From the NCBI RefSeq assembly GCF_900113735.1, contig NZ_FOQM01000001.1, positions 186,001 through 250,000 of the forward strand: 64,000 nt of DNA. The letters run 5' to 3'. Source of the DNA: Bradyrhizobium sp. Gha (GTDB lineage Bacteria > Pseudomonadota > Alphaproteobacteria > Rhizobiales > Xanthobacteraceae). Positions 8,501 to 17,393 of this stretch are shown here, piece by piece; positions within the stretch are counted from its first letter, which is position 1; each line of letters begins with the position of its first letter. Made by a program: the position numbers and the translations under genes. Under the pieces are notes generated by a model. It was not told the origin of the DNA. It did not search any database and was given only the letters and a program-made list of their open reading frames with translations.

Positions 8501-8577
8501 ATTTGGTACGACTTGGAGAAAGACTGTTGAGCTCAAGTTCCGATGACAGTGCGCTTTTCGAGATGTTCCGGTCCTAT
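8501..8577. repeat. Dispersed bipartite intergenic repeat, copy A
   Basis: ATTTGGTACGAC at 8501 and CGCTTTTCGAGATGTTCCGG at 8552 recur 11 kb away at 19565 and 19616 with the same 51-base offset and one mismatch in the second block. It lies in the 209-base gap between the FetB gene and the Cys-rich gene. Confidence 0.45.
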
Positions 8578-8626
8578 CATCAAGGACCTGGAGTCCTACC
8601 CGCTGGCTTTTTGAACGGTCGGCGTC

Positions 8627-8839
8627 CTAGACGGCTTTGCTGCAACAACCAACGTTTTGAATCGGCGGACACGGCGTCGATCCATAGGAGCAGAACACAC
8701 AACAATCCCCGGCGAGGGGCTTGAGGCGCTTTCCGCAGCCCTTGCAGTCATAGTAAAACTGACAGGCGTTCTCTGGCATCGGCTCAACCGCTTGATGACC
8801 GCACTCCGGGCAAGTGAGGGTAGATTCAAGCTGCACCAC
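8627..8839 (-). CDS. Small Cys-rich protein of the GDCCxFCSYG type
   Basis: 70 residues with a probable two-zinc-knuckle layout: TCPECGHQAVEPMPENACQF, DCKGCGKRLKP and GDCCVFCSYGSTPCPPIQ. I recall this GDCC-FCSYG-CPPIQ family as conserved small proteins often found near mercury and other metal genes; no activity is known to me. GTG 8839 is chosen because GGAG stands five bases before it; an open frame to 8998 has no ribosome site and lacks family likeness. It is convergent with the FetAB unit. Confidence 0.65.
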   Translation of the reverse strand: MVQLESTLTCPECGHQAVEPMPENACQFYYDCKGCGKRLKPLAGDCCVFCSYGSTPCPPIQNVGCCSKAV

Positions 8840-9060
8840 ATAGTCTCCATCATTCTTGCAAAGACGGCTCACCGTCTCGCAGACGCTTGCTCGGGAAGGC
8901 AACGCCAGCGGGCTGCGCTGATCCACCCGTTTCCATTCGCTGCACGGTTTAGCAAATATCTTGACTAAGCGAACCTTGCGTCCGAAGCCGATTCTCACTG
9001 GCGCATGGCGCGTGTGTCAACCCGGAAGTCCGAGTTGGCCGGCCAGTCAGTGATCTCCAG

Positions 9061-10743
9061 TCACGGCAAGGTGGTCGGAGCATCGACGAGGTCGCCGATA
9101 CAGAAATGCGCCATGTGCGCGACAGCTTCGGCGCTGTGGTAGTCGCCGAATTCGGCGGTGGCTTCCTTGCCGGCGTACATTCGGGCAATGCCGGCCCCTC
9201 CGGGGTGATGGGGCGCCCACTCGGTGATGTCGTAGACTTTTCCGCGGACGATGATCCAGCAGTCTTCTTTTGTGTTGTGCAGGGCGACCTCTTCGCGCGT
9301 GACGGGACGTGGAGCCTTTGGCGGAGCAGCCGGCGTCCAGAGCTTGGAGGTGATCGTGGCGTAGCTGGCCTTGGCGGCCCGGCGGAAGTCCCACGGTCCC
9401 AGTCTCTTGCGAGGCAATTCGGCGCCGATCTTGCGGGCGTCGTAGGCATAGATCCAGGAATCGTCCTCGCCGCCGCGCTTGTCGTGCGCAAAGGCCGGGC
9501 TCACCCGCTCGTCGAGCTTCTCGAGCAGCGCCTTCTGCTCAGCGGTGTCCCTTGCCCGCAAGTGATCGAAGGCGAATTTGGAGCCGAGCTGGAAGCGGGT
9601 CGCGCGGTAATGCCGCACGCGTTCGTAGTGCAACAGCGCTGTCGCCACATCGCGCTTGTGCAGGGCGAAGGCGCTGGCGAGCGCGGCGGCGTCCTCGAAG
9701 GACTGCGCGGCGCCTTGTCCAAAGGTCGGAAGCATCGGGTGCGCCGCGTCACCGAGCAGACAGATGCGCCCCTGCACCCAGGTTTCGAGCGCGTCGCGAT
9801 CATAGAGGCCCCACTTCGTCGGACGAACGATTGCCCCCGCCAGAGCGAGCAGGTCGTCTCGACTGGCGCTGCCCGTGAATGCCTCGCCCACCTCGTGAAG
9901 GATCTCCTCCCGACTGACGGGAAACCAGTCGCCCTCCTCCTTCTCGAATGCGGCGGAGTCGGGCTCATAGCGGGCGATCCACACGTTCAACAATTCGCCG
10001 CCGCGCACCCAGTAGGTCGTCGCTCCGCTCCTGTCGGTGCGGTGACGGTCCATGCTGAAGGAGTCGATCGGGTTGTGATCCAGCGGGCTACCGTCAGCCT
10101 TGCGGAGCGAGGCGACCACCGCCCGCGGAACAAGTCCACGGAAGCAGGTCACCTCCGTCCAGCGCTTGGGACGCGGGTTCGGCCATGCCAGCTGCAACGT
10201 GGCAGAGTTGATCCCGTCGGCACCCACGAGAACCTCCCCCGTGGTGCTTCGGCCATTCGAAATGGTCGCCGTCACCTCGCGGGCGGTCTGACGCAGCTGT
10301 GTCAGCCGGCAGTCCATGTGCACGGTGATCGGGCAGGCAGCTCCTGTGTCGGGACCGAATTCGAACACCCGCTTGTACAAGCACATCAACAAGTCCAGCC
10401 TGTGCATGTGATGAAATCCGGCGCCATCGCCCGCAGCGGTGACATGATCGAACCGCCTCTGCGTCATCGTTCCATCGGCGTTGAATTGCCGTGTCGACTC
10501 CAGAATTGCAGCCCGGCCACCGTCGATTACCCCGTCGGGGCCGTTGGGATCCCCGCCATCGAGGTCAACGCCCAGCCAACGACATAACCGCGCACCGTTG
10601 GGCGGGACGTTCAACCCGGCGCCTGCGGTGCTCGGCACCTTGGTTTGCTCGTAAACATCGACCGAGGTGAAGACGCCGGACTGTCGCAGCGCCAAGGCCG
10701 TCATCAACCCGCCCATTCCCGCGCCGATGATTACTGCTCGCAT
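9061..10743 (-). CDS. FAD-dependent aromatic-type monooxygenase fused to cytochrome b5 domain
   Basis: 560 residues. The N-terminal 430 are a group A flavin monooxygenase (salicylate or 3-hydroxybenzoate hydroxylase type): VIIGAGMGGLMTALAL dinucleotide fold at the start, VLVGADGINSATLQ in the middle and GRICLLGDAAHPMLPTFGQG near residue 320. From about residue 485 a cytochrome b5-like domain follows: VTREEVALHN-DCWIIVRGKVYDI, then HHPGG with the axial His, and a second His near DYHSAEAVAHMAH. ATG 10743 has GGAAGGG upstream. Flavin hydroxylases normally take electrons from NAD(P)H alone, so an attached heme domain is unusual. The substrate is unknown; no ring-cleavage gene is adjacent. Confidence 0.88.
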   Translation of the reverse strand: MRAVIIGAGMGGLMTALALRQSGVFTSVDVYEQTKVPSTAGAGLNVPPNGARLCRWLGVDLDGGDPNGPDGVIDGGRAAILESTRQFNADGTMTQRRFDHVTAAGDGAGFHHMHRLDLLMCLYKRVFEFGPDTGAACPITVHMDCRLTQLRQTAREVTATISNGRSTTGEVLVGADGINSATLQLAWPNPRPKRWTEVTCFRGLVPRAVVASLRKADGSPLDHNPIDSFSMDRHRTDRSGATTYWVRGGELLNVWIARYEPDSAAFEKEEGDWFPVSREEILHEVGEAFTGSASRDDLLALAGAIVRPTKWGLYDRDALETWVQGRICLLGDAAHPMLPTFGQGAAQSFEDAAALASAFALHKRDVATALLHYERVRHYRATRFQLGSKFAFDHLRARDTAEQKALLEKLDERVSPAFAHDKRGGEDDSWIYAYDARKIGAELPRKRLGPWDFRRAAKASYATITSKLWTPAAPPKAPRPVTREEVALHNTKEDCWIIVRGKVYDITEWAPHHPGGAGIARMYAGKEATAEFGDYHSAEAVAHMAHFCIGDLVDAPTTLP

Positions 10744-11364
10744 CTGTCGCCCTTCCGAGGTAAGGGAACGCACCGATTTGCCAGCCTGCGGCGGAAGTAC
10801 GGTGGAGTCGCTCGAACTAAGTCGGAGACTAGCTGCGGGTGGATCAGCAATAAAGCAGCTTCTCGCGGAACCGGACGTGGTGAGTTTACTATGACCGGGA
10901 GCGCAATAGCCATGCTCAAAAAATTCCGACACAGAACAGGAGTCAGCTTGCAGCGCGCGTGGAGTCTTGCAGACGAGAGGGCACCTCTGGTCTATCCGGC
11001 GCATTAATCCGAGCAATCCAGGGTGAAGGGCGAAGATTGGCTACAATCAGATTGTCGGGTGGGCTTAGAGTCAACCGGCCGCCGCGAACAAAGCTGAGAG
11101 CAACGCAATGAACGCTCGGTTGAGCTTGGTCTCTCCGCATTGATACTGCCACGTGGTGACCGGTAAGCGGAGCAATCGAAAATAACCGGTCCTCAACAGT
11201 GATGCCTGATCGCAACGTCCCGTACACTCGGACCGAGTAACCGCCGATGCCCCGAATGATTGAATCGTTTCGCAGTTGCAAGTGACTATCGAGAGCAAAG
11301 TTTGCGGTTGATCGAACCCGAGATGCGGCCTATTCGGACCAGGCATCGATCCGACTGAGCAATC
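10744..11364. other. Intergenic region, 621 bases
   Basis: Short frames exist on both strands, but none has a ribosome site plus recognisable protein features. I see no repeat or RNA gene. It must hold the promoters of the divergent monooxygenase and CDF genes. Confidence 0.5.
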
Positions 11365-12255
11365 ATGAATCGCACTTTGAAGTTGGCAGCCGGCAGCATC
11401 GCGGTCGGCTGCATTGTATTACTGCTGAAGTATGTCGCGTATCTCGTTACGGGAAGCGTGGCGCTCTATTCTGACGCCCTCGAAAGCACTTTGAATGTCG
11501 CCACAGCGATCGCCGCGTTCACCGCGGTAAGGATCAGCGCGGCGCCCGCCGACGCGAACCATCCTTATGGTCATCATAAGGTGGAATACCTGTCCGCAAT
11601 CGTGGAAGGCGTTCTCATTGTCGTCGCAGCGCTATTGATATTCTACGCTGCTTACGAAGGCTTCTCGCGAGCCAAGCCGCTCGACGCCCCGCTGCTTGGT
11701 CTTCTGATCAACGCGGGTGCGAGCGCCGTGAATGCAGTCTGGTGCGTAATACTCGGACGTTATGGCCGGAAATGGAGGTCCCCCGCCCTGCTCGCGGATG
11801 CGCAGCATCTCTGGACCGATGTCGTCACATCGGGAGGAGTTCTTGTCGGTGTCGCCCTGGTCTGGTTCACGGGCTATCTCTTGCTGGACCCCCTGGTTGC
11901 AGCGCTCGTCGCGATTAACATCCTGTGGACCGGTTGGCGCCTCATGCGCGAGTCCGTTGGGGGCCTGATGGACGAGGCGCTGCCGGAACCTACACTGGCA
12001 AAGGTTCGCAACATCATCTCCTCGCACGCAGGTGGCGCGCTCGAAGCCCATGATCTCAGGACCCGGCATGCCGGTCGGGCGACCTTCATTGACTTTCATC
12101 TCGTCGTCCCTGGAAGCATGACCGTTTCCGAATCGCACGATCTCTGCGACCGGATCGAGGCGGCTTTGAAAGCCGAAATCGACGACGCGATGATCTCGAT
12201 TCATGTTGAGCCGGAGGAAAAGGCCAAGCACCCCGGCGGAGTGCCGATCGTTTGA
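11365..12255 (+). CDS. Cation diffusion facilitator (CDF) metal transporter
   Basis: 296 residues with six predicted membrane segments, then a cytoplasmic CDF dimer domain from about residue 205. Family motifs: GSVALYSDALESTLNVATA in TM2, HPYGHHKVEYL after TM2, LADAQHLWTDVVTSGG in TM5 with the HxxxD metal pair, and IHVEPEE at the end. CDF proteins export Zn, Fe, Mn or Co by proton antiport; in TM2 the second Asp common to FieF appears to be Ser, so metal choice cannot be read off. It stands alone, divergent from the monooxygenase. Confidence 0.9.
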   Translation: MNRTLKLAAGSIAVGCIVLLLKYVAYLVTGSVALYSDALESTLNVATAIAAFTAVRISAAPADANHPYGHHKVEYLSAIVEGVLIVVAALLIFYAAYEGFSRAKPLDAPLLGLLINAGASAVNAVWCVILGRYGRKWRSPALLADAQHLWTDVVTSGGVLVGVALVWFTGYLLLDPLVAALVAINILWTGWRLMRESVGGLMDEALPEPTLAKVRNIISSHAGGALEAHDLRTRHAGRATFIDFHLVVPGSMTVSESHDLCDRIEAALKAEIDDAMISIHVEPEEKAKHPGGVPIV

Positions 12256-12426
12256 GGCATCGGGGTAGACGTCCACCCGACCAGGCCTCAGGAGAGAGCT
12301 CTCAGGCCACCGGCAAAGCCGATTTATTCCCCCGCACCGCTCAAAAATTTTTCCGGTGAATTGATTGAAGTGACCGGCCAGATCGGTAGCCTCGCTGTCA
12401 ATTAATAAATTGAAAGCGGGGAAACC

Positions 12427-13512
12427 ATGCTCAATCGCCGAGGGCACGCGGCTTTGGGGTGGCTCTTTGCCACCATTGCCGTTGGACTTATTTCATTCAC
12501 CACGCCGATTTCCGCGCAAGACGCGACCATCACAAAAACCGATATGCAGATCGACGCGCTGGACTTCGGGATCAGGTTATTCCTCCGGGAGAAGATAGCG
12601 GAGGGCAACACCCGCTTCACGGACGACAATATCATTCTCTTCCTGCACGGCGCGACGAGCCCATCAACCTGCGACTTCGACCTTTCCTACAAGGACTACT
12701 CTTGGGCCGACTGGCTCGTGAAACGGGGCTACGTCATCTACATGGGTGACTACCGCAACTATGGCGGTTCGACGCGCGAGCCTGCAATGGACGAGCCTGC
12801 CGCGAAGAACCCGCCGATGACGCGCTCCTATCTCGCACTGCGCGATGTGGAGGCGATGGTGAATGCCATCAAGGCAAAGCGCGGCGTCAAGCGGGTGACG
12901 CTGATCGGCTGGTCATGGGGAGCGATGATGGCTGGCTACTACGCATCGCTACATCAGGAGAATGTGAGCAAGCTCGTGCTTTACGCACCCCTTTACAACT
13001 TCAACGACCACACGAACTTGGGTCCGGGCAGCGCTCTGCAGAACAAGCGCAAGCCACATGAGTTCAATTTCTCGATGGGTGCCTATCGTCTGGCGTCGGA
13101 AGCTGCGAATACCGGACGTTGGAACGGCGAAATCCCGCTCGAAAACAAGGACGAGTACCGAGATCCCGCTCTTCCGGCGGCGTTCTGGAACGCCTGTCTT
13201 GCCACCGACCCGACCAGCAATTCTCGCTCTCCACCGAGCCTGCGAGCACCGAACGGCGTGCTGGAAGATTCCTTCTATCAAGCGACCGGTAGGCCGCTCT
13301 GGAACGCGGCCAACATCTATTCGCCGACCCTCGTCATCGGAGGCAACTACGACACCTGGTCCTATCTCGAGGATCGCGAAGGGCTGATGCGCGATCTCGT
13401 TCACGCCCCCATCAAGAAGAACATAGTTATCTCCGACGCCACCCACTTCGTTTTGTTCGAGAAGAAGCGCTTCGAGTTCTTCGACCAGGTACTCAAATTT
13501 CTGCGCGAGTAG
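12427..13512 (+). CDS. Secreted alpha/beta hydrolase 1
   Basis: 361 residues with a signal peptide (WLFATIAVGLISFTTPISAQ). Hydrolase fold elements: ILFLHGATSPSTCDF (oxyanion HG), nucleophile elbow LIGWSWGAMM with Ser163, acid in VIGGNYDTWSY and His in SDATHFVLFEKK. GCGGGGAAACC precedes the ATG. It opens a run of three secreted alpha/beta hydrolases on the same strand with gaps of about 45 bases. Substrate is unknown; an esterase or polyester/lipid hydrolase role is possible. Confidence 0.82.
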   Translation: MLNRRGHAALGWLFATIAVGLISFTTPISAQDATITKTDMQIDALDFGIRLFLREKIAEGNTRFTDDNIILFLHGATSPSTCDFDLSYKDYSWADWLVKRGYVIYMGDYRNYGGSTREPAMDEPAAKNPPMTRSYLALRDVEAMVNAIKAKRGVKRVTLIGWSWGAMMAGYYASLHQENVSKLVLYAPLYNFNDHTNLGPGSALQNKRKPHEFNFSMGAYRLASEAANTGRWNGEIPLENKDEYRDPALPAAFWNACLATDPTSNSRSPPSLRAPNGVLEDSFYQATGRPLWNAANIYSPTLVIGGNYDTWSYLEDREGLMRDLVHAPIKKNIVISDATHFVLFEKKRFEFFDQVLKFLRE

Positions 13513-13558
13513 GTTGGATCATCGTCCGTAGTTCATCATGCAGAATTGGAGGATCAAG

Positions 13559-14629
13559 ATGACTGACAAAACTCGCGCGGCCCTCCCTTTCCTGCTCGTT
13601 GTGGCCTGCCTGATCAGCACGATGCCGTGCCTGGTCCGCGCGCAGTCGGCTCTGGAAGGCTCACTGCAGGTCCCGGCCAAATCGGTACCCGTCCCCAGCA
13701 CGGTCAGTCCGCAGCTGGCCAAAATCATCGGGATGCCGTTGCGAAAGGGATGGGACGTACTGCCGAAGTCGGGCGAAGAGTGGGTGCCGATCGTGCAGGC
13801 CACTGCGGCCGCCACCATCAAAAACATTCCAGGGATGCGGGAACGGCTCCATGTGAAGGTCGAGAGCACCATCATAGACGGCGTCAGAGCATTCATCGTC
13901 ACGCCAGGCACAATTCCCGCTCAAAACCGGAACCGCGTTCTGCTTCACATGCACGGCGGATGCTACGTCCTGAACCCCGGCGAAGCTGCGCTGCCAGAAG
14001 CCATCTTCATGGCGGGCTTTGGCGGTTTCAAGGTGATCTCGGTCGACTACCGGATGCCGCCAGAAGCCTATTTCCCGGGCGCGATCGAGGACGGTATGAC
14101 AGTCTACAGGTCGATCCTGAAGACCACCGACCCGAACAATATCGCCGTGTTCGGGAGTTCGGCGGGTGGCGCGCTGACGCTCGAAATGATGTTGAAGGCC
14201 AAGGCAGACGGTTTGCCGATGCCGGGTGCCATTGCGCCGGGCACCCCCATGTCCGACGTGACGAAAGTCGGCGACACGTTCGTGACCAACGCGATGCTCG
14301 ACAACGTGCTGGTCTCGCCCGACGGCTTCTGCGACGCCGGGACGGTCGTCTACGCCAATGGCCACGACTTGAAGGATCCTCTGCTGTCGCCAGTCTACGG
14401 CGACATGAAGGGCTTTCCGCCGACTATCCTGACCAGCGGCACGCGCGATCTGCTACTCAGCAACACGGTAAGAGTGCATCGCAAGCTGCGCGAAGCTTTC
14501 GTCGAAGCCCAGCTCCAGGTCTTCGAGGCCCAGTCACACGCGCAATACTCTCGCGATGATACGTCTCCCGAAGCAAAGGCAGCTTTCGAAGAGATCGCTT
14601 TCTTCTTCGACCGCCACTTGGGAAAATAG
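13559..14629 (+). CDS. Secreted alpha/beta hydrolase 2, hormone-sensitive-lipase type
   Basis: 356 residues from ATG 13559, chosen over 13538 because GGAGG lies directly before it. The signal peptide ends CLVRAQ. It has the hormone-sensitive-lipase family signature HMHGGCYV for the oxyanion hole, elbow VFGSSAGGAL with Ser201, acid near SGTRDLLLS and His in AQSHAQYS. Members hydrolyse acyl esters. It is the middle gene of the three-hydrolase run. Confidence 0.85.
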   Translation: MTDKTRAALPFLLVVACLISTMPCLVRAQSALEGSLQVPAKSVPVPSTVSPQLAKIIGMPLRKGWDVLPKSGEEWVPIVQATAAATIKNIPGMRERLHVKVESTIIDGVRAFIVTPGTIPAQNRNRVLLHMHGGCYVLNPGEAALPEAIFMAGFGGFKVISVDYRMPPEAYFPGAIEDGMTVYRSILKTTDPNNIAVFGSSAGGALTLEMMLKAKADGLPMPGAIAPGTPMSDVTKVGDTFVTNAMLDNVLVSPDGFCDAGTVVYANGHDLKDPLLSPVYGDMKGFPPTILTSGTRDLLLSNTVRVHRKLREAFVEAQLQVFEAQSHAQYSRDDTSPEAKAAFEEIAFFFDRHLGK

Positions 14630-14672
14630 ATCGTTATCACCGAAGCTCTGAGCTCAACAGCAGGGGAAAATA

Positions 14673-15773
14673 ATGAAACACATCGCCCGCCTGATTACCC
14701 TTGTGCTGCTTGCCTCAGTGCCGGCCACGGCGCACACGCCGCAGCAACCGCCGCACCAGCTGTTCGCGGAAGGCGATCTGAAGCTCGAAAACGGTGAGGT
14801 GATCAAGGATTTCTCGATTTCCTACGTCACCCACGGGAAGCTGAACGAGAGCAAATCGAACGCCATCCTCATGGTAACGGCGATCTCGGGCAATCATCAC
14901 CGGCTCGATTTTATGATTGGGCCCGGCAAGGCGTTGGACCCTGAGAAATACTTCATCATCTGCACCGATGCGATCGGCAACGGCCTCAGCTCGTCCCCCA
15001 GCAATTCAAAAGTGCAGCCACGCATGCTGTTTCCGAAGTTTGCCATCCGCGACATGGTGGAATCGCAGCGCCGGCTGCTCCAGGAGAAGCTGGGACTCGA
15101 CCACGTAGTGGCCGTGATTGGCCCCTCAATGGGGGGCATGCAGACGCTGCAATGGGGCGTCAGCCATCCGGGGTTCATGGACGCTCTTATTGCGATTGTG
15201 CCGCTCGCAAAGACGCCCGCCTGGACGGTCGCGGTCCTGGAAGCCTCCCGCAAAGCCATCATGAACGACCCGGCCTGGAAGGATGGCAACTACGATGTTC
15301 CGCCCGAGAAGGGGGTGCGGCTGTGGCGCGACATTCTCAACCTGCTTTCAACCCGCACACCCGATATGTACCAAGCTCAGTTTACCAACGGGATGGACGT
15401 GCTGCCTTGGATGCAGCAGCAAGAGACAGCGGTGATGAAGGCATTCGACGCCAACGACTGGATCTATCAGACATGGGCGTATGAGCGTCACGACGTCGGC
15501 GCCACGGCCGGCTTCGGTGGCGACACTGCCAAGGCATTGGCCTCCATCAAGGCCAAAACGTTGATCCTCACCGGCACCAAAGACCTTCTCAATCCCGAGT
15601 TCGAACCGACGGAGATGGGGAAAAGCATACCCGGTGTGAAGATGATGACGATCAGCCCGGGCACTGTGACCGGCCACGCATCTGCCGGTGGCTTAAACGC
15701 TTCGGACGTAGATTTTCTTAACCGCGAAGTTGGTGCGTTTCTCGATATTGTCTCCAGCGGAAAGCTGAAGTGA
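14673..15773 (+). CDS. Secreted alpha/beta hydrolase 3, MetX-like
   Basis: 366 residues with a leader ending PATAH. The sequence follows the homoserine O-acetyltransferase family: FSISYVTHGKLNESKSNAIL, DAIGNGLSSSPSNS, elbow IGPSMGGMQTLQWG with Ser152, acid in TGTKDLLNP and His in GTVTGHAS. True MetX is cytoplasmic and makes O-acetylhomoserine; a signal peptide argues for a hydrolase with that fold instead. AGGGGAAAATA precedes the ATG. Last of the three-hydrolase run. Confidence 0.83.
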   Translation: MKHIARLITLVLLASVPATAHTPQQPPHQLFAEGDLKLENGEVIKDFSISYVTHGKLNESKSNAILMVTAISGNHHRLDFMIGPGKALDPEKYFIICTDAIGNGLSSSPSNSKVQPRMLFPKFAIRDMVESQRRLLQEKLGLDHVVAVIGPSMGGMQTLQWGVSHPGFMDALIAIVPLAKTPAWTVAVLEASRKAIMNDPAWKDGNYDVPPEKGVRLWRDILNLLSTRTPDMYQAQFTNGMDVLPWMQQQETAVMKAFDANDWIYQTWAYERHDVGATAGFGGDTAKALASIKAKTLILTGTKDLLNPEFEPTEMGKSIPGVKMMTISPGTVTGHASAGGLNASDVDFLNREVGAFLDIVSSGKLK

Positions 15774-16082
15774 ATGCAGCCCGCCCGATTGGGTGACGCC
15801 TAGATGAACCCCATGTTTGAGGTATTGCTATATCGGACGGCGCCTCCGCTCGCAGTCTCCTTGCTTGATATTTCGGGGTGGCTCCCGACTGTGTGCGTCA
15901 CTCGGTGCCCCTGCTCAGTCGGAAAACTGATTCTGCCACTGTGATGAACTGAGCGTTTCAACATGCCAAGCAAACGCAACGAGCACGATTGGCTGCGCGA
16001 TCCCTTAAAAGTAATGACCCCAATCGGGACTCGTGACGCGGGAGGCGAGCCCATAACGACAACTTGTAGACGGGTCGGCGTT
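15774..16082. other. Intergenic region, 309 bases
   Basis: I see no convincing frame, repeat or hairpin with a T-run. Confidence 0.5.
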
Positions 16083-16319
16083 TCATTGTTCGGGGGTCGG
16101 CGGGCTCGCTTTCGACGGCATGACGATGGCACCACGATGATCGTTGGTGGGCGCTCGTTGGCGGTCGCCATCACCTTTCATTCGCCCATCGAACAGGAAC
16201 GGCCGCGTTCCATTTGCGCCGGCGGGGGCTGGGGTTTGCACTTGTCCGGACTGGGCATCTTGCGCGTTGGCCGCAGTCGCCGCCACCACTAACACAAGCG
16301 CTATTGCTTGTATCGACAT
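16083..16319 (-). CDS. Small secreted protein
   Basis: 78 residues. A clear signal peptide (MSIQAIALVLVVAATAANAQ) with AGAGGAG six bases before the ATG supports a real gene. The mature part is short, polar and Pro/Gly-rich (QTPAPAGANGTRPFLFDGRM, SKASPPTPEQ). I do not recognise it. It is divergent from the ECF sigma factor gene. Confidence 0.5.
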   Translation of the reverse strand: MSIQAIALVLVVAATAANAQDAQSGQVQTPAPAGANGTRPFLFDGRMKGDGDRQRAPTNDHRGAIVMPSKASPPTPEQ

Positions 16320-16558
16320 ATGGGCTCCTCTTGCTGTGTGAGACCAAGGTGCGCCAATACGACTTGCATCACCGTTGGGGAAAAACTGGGCTTAAGAGTG
16401 GCGGCCACCTGCTTCGACTTCCGCCCGCGCTGCTGCCCGTCCGCCAGTTCGTGCGGGCCAAGGTCCGCTGCTTCCCGGGATGCCTGAAATCCACGCCCAT
16501 TGCGCTGCGGCGCAGCAGACAAACCCCTCCTTTGCTAACCCAATTCGAGGCGATTTTC

Positions 16559-16590
16559 GGAACCTCCACTATTCTGGCGTATCCAACTTC
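16559..16590 (+). promoter_or_regulatory. Candidate ECF promoter of the sigma factor gene
   Basis: GGAACCTC at 16559 and ATCCAACT at 16581 match a second site at 17316 before the DUF4142 gene (GGAACCTC, then ATCTAACT) with the same 14-base spacing. GGAAC is the usual -35 element of ECF sigma factors. Confidence 0.55.
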
Positions 16591-16617
16591 CAGGTTTTGC
16601 TAGGAACGAGGCTGCCA

Positions 16618-17307
16618 ATGCCCAGCGTCACCGCCCCTCTTACCGCGCCGGTCGGCCTTACCGATGCCGAGCTCGTCGCCCGTGTGCTGGGCCGCGACGA
16701 GGTGGCCGTGCGCGCCATCATCAAAGCCAACAACCGCCGGCTCTACCGGCTCGCCCGCGGCATTCTGCGCAATGACGGCGAAGCCGAGGATGTCGTGCAG
16801 GAGACCTATGTCCGCGCCTTTACGCATCTCAATGAGTTTCGCGGCGACTCCAGCCTCTCGACCTGGTTGTCGCGGATCACCATCAACGAGGCACTCGGCC
16901 GGCTTCGCCGCGAGCGTCCCTGTGTGGAAATATCCTCGTTGCCGCAAGGCGCCCTTGAAGCCCAGATCATCCAGTTTCCCCTGATGTCCGCCGCGGACGA
17001 CCCGGAAAAATCCATGGCTCAACGTGAAATACAGCACGTCGTCGAGGGCGCGATCGATGAACTCCCGGAACCATTCCGCATCGTCTTCATGACGCGCGTG
17101 ATCGAAGGCATGAATGTGGAGGAAACCGCCGAAATCCTCGGCCTGAAGCCGGAGACGGTAAAGACGCGGCTGCACCGCGCCCGCGCCATGCTGCGCGACA
17201 ATGTCGAGAAGAAGATCGGTCCCGTGATATTGGAAGCGTTTCCATTCGCCGGCCGCCGCTGCGACCGGCTGACGAATGCCGTGCTGACGCGATTGGGTTA
17301 CGCCTAA
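16618..17307 (+). CDS. ECF-type RNA polymerase sigma factor
   Basis: 229 residues. Region 2 spans about residues 20-95 (VRAIIKANNRRLYRLARGIL, DGEAEDVVQETYVRAF, SSLSTWLSRITINEALGRLR). Region 4 spans about 135-190 (IDELPEPFRIVFMTRVIEGM, VEETAEILGLKPETVKTRLH). ATG 16618 follows AGGAACGAGG; an earlier in-frame ATG at 16480 would include sequence with no homology. No anti-sigma gene is adjacent. A motif shared with the next gene's promoter suggests it reads both itself and the DUF4142 gene. Confidence 0.9.
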   Translation: MPSVTAPLTAPVGLTDAELVARVLGRDEVAVRAIIKANNRRLYRLARGILRNDGEAEDVVQETYVRAFTHLNEFRGDSSLSTWLSRITINEALGRLRRERPCVEISSLPQGALEAQIIQFPLMSAADDPEKSMAQREIQHVVEGAIDELPEPFRIVFMTRVIEGMNVEETAEILGLKPETVKTRLHRARAMLRDNVEKKIGPVILEAFPFAGRRCDRLTNAVLTRLGYA

Positions 17308-17315
17308 AAATTCCG

Positions 17316-17346
17316 GGAACCTCGCGTCCCCTTCGCCATCTAACTC
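17316..17346 (+). promoter_or_regulatory. Candidate ECF promoter of the DUF4142 gene
   Basis: GGAACCTC at 17316, 14 bases, then ATCTAACT at 17338, 48 bases before the ATG at 17394. It matches the site before the sigma gene in both blocks and in spacing. Confidence 0.55.
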
Positions 17347-17393
17347 TTGTGCAACAACGCGCCGCCGATGACGGCGCAACAGGAGGATCAGAC

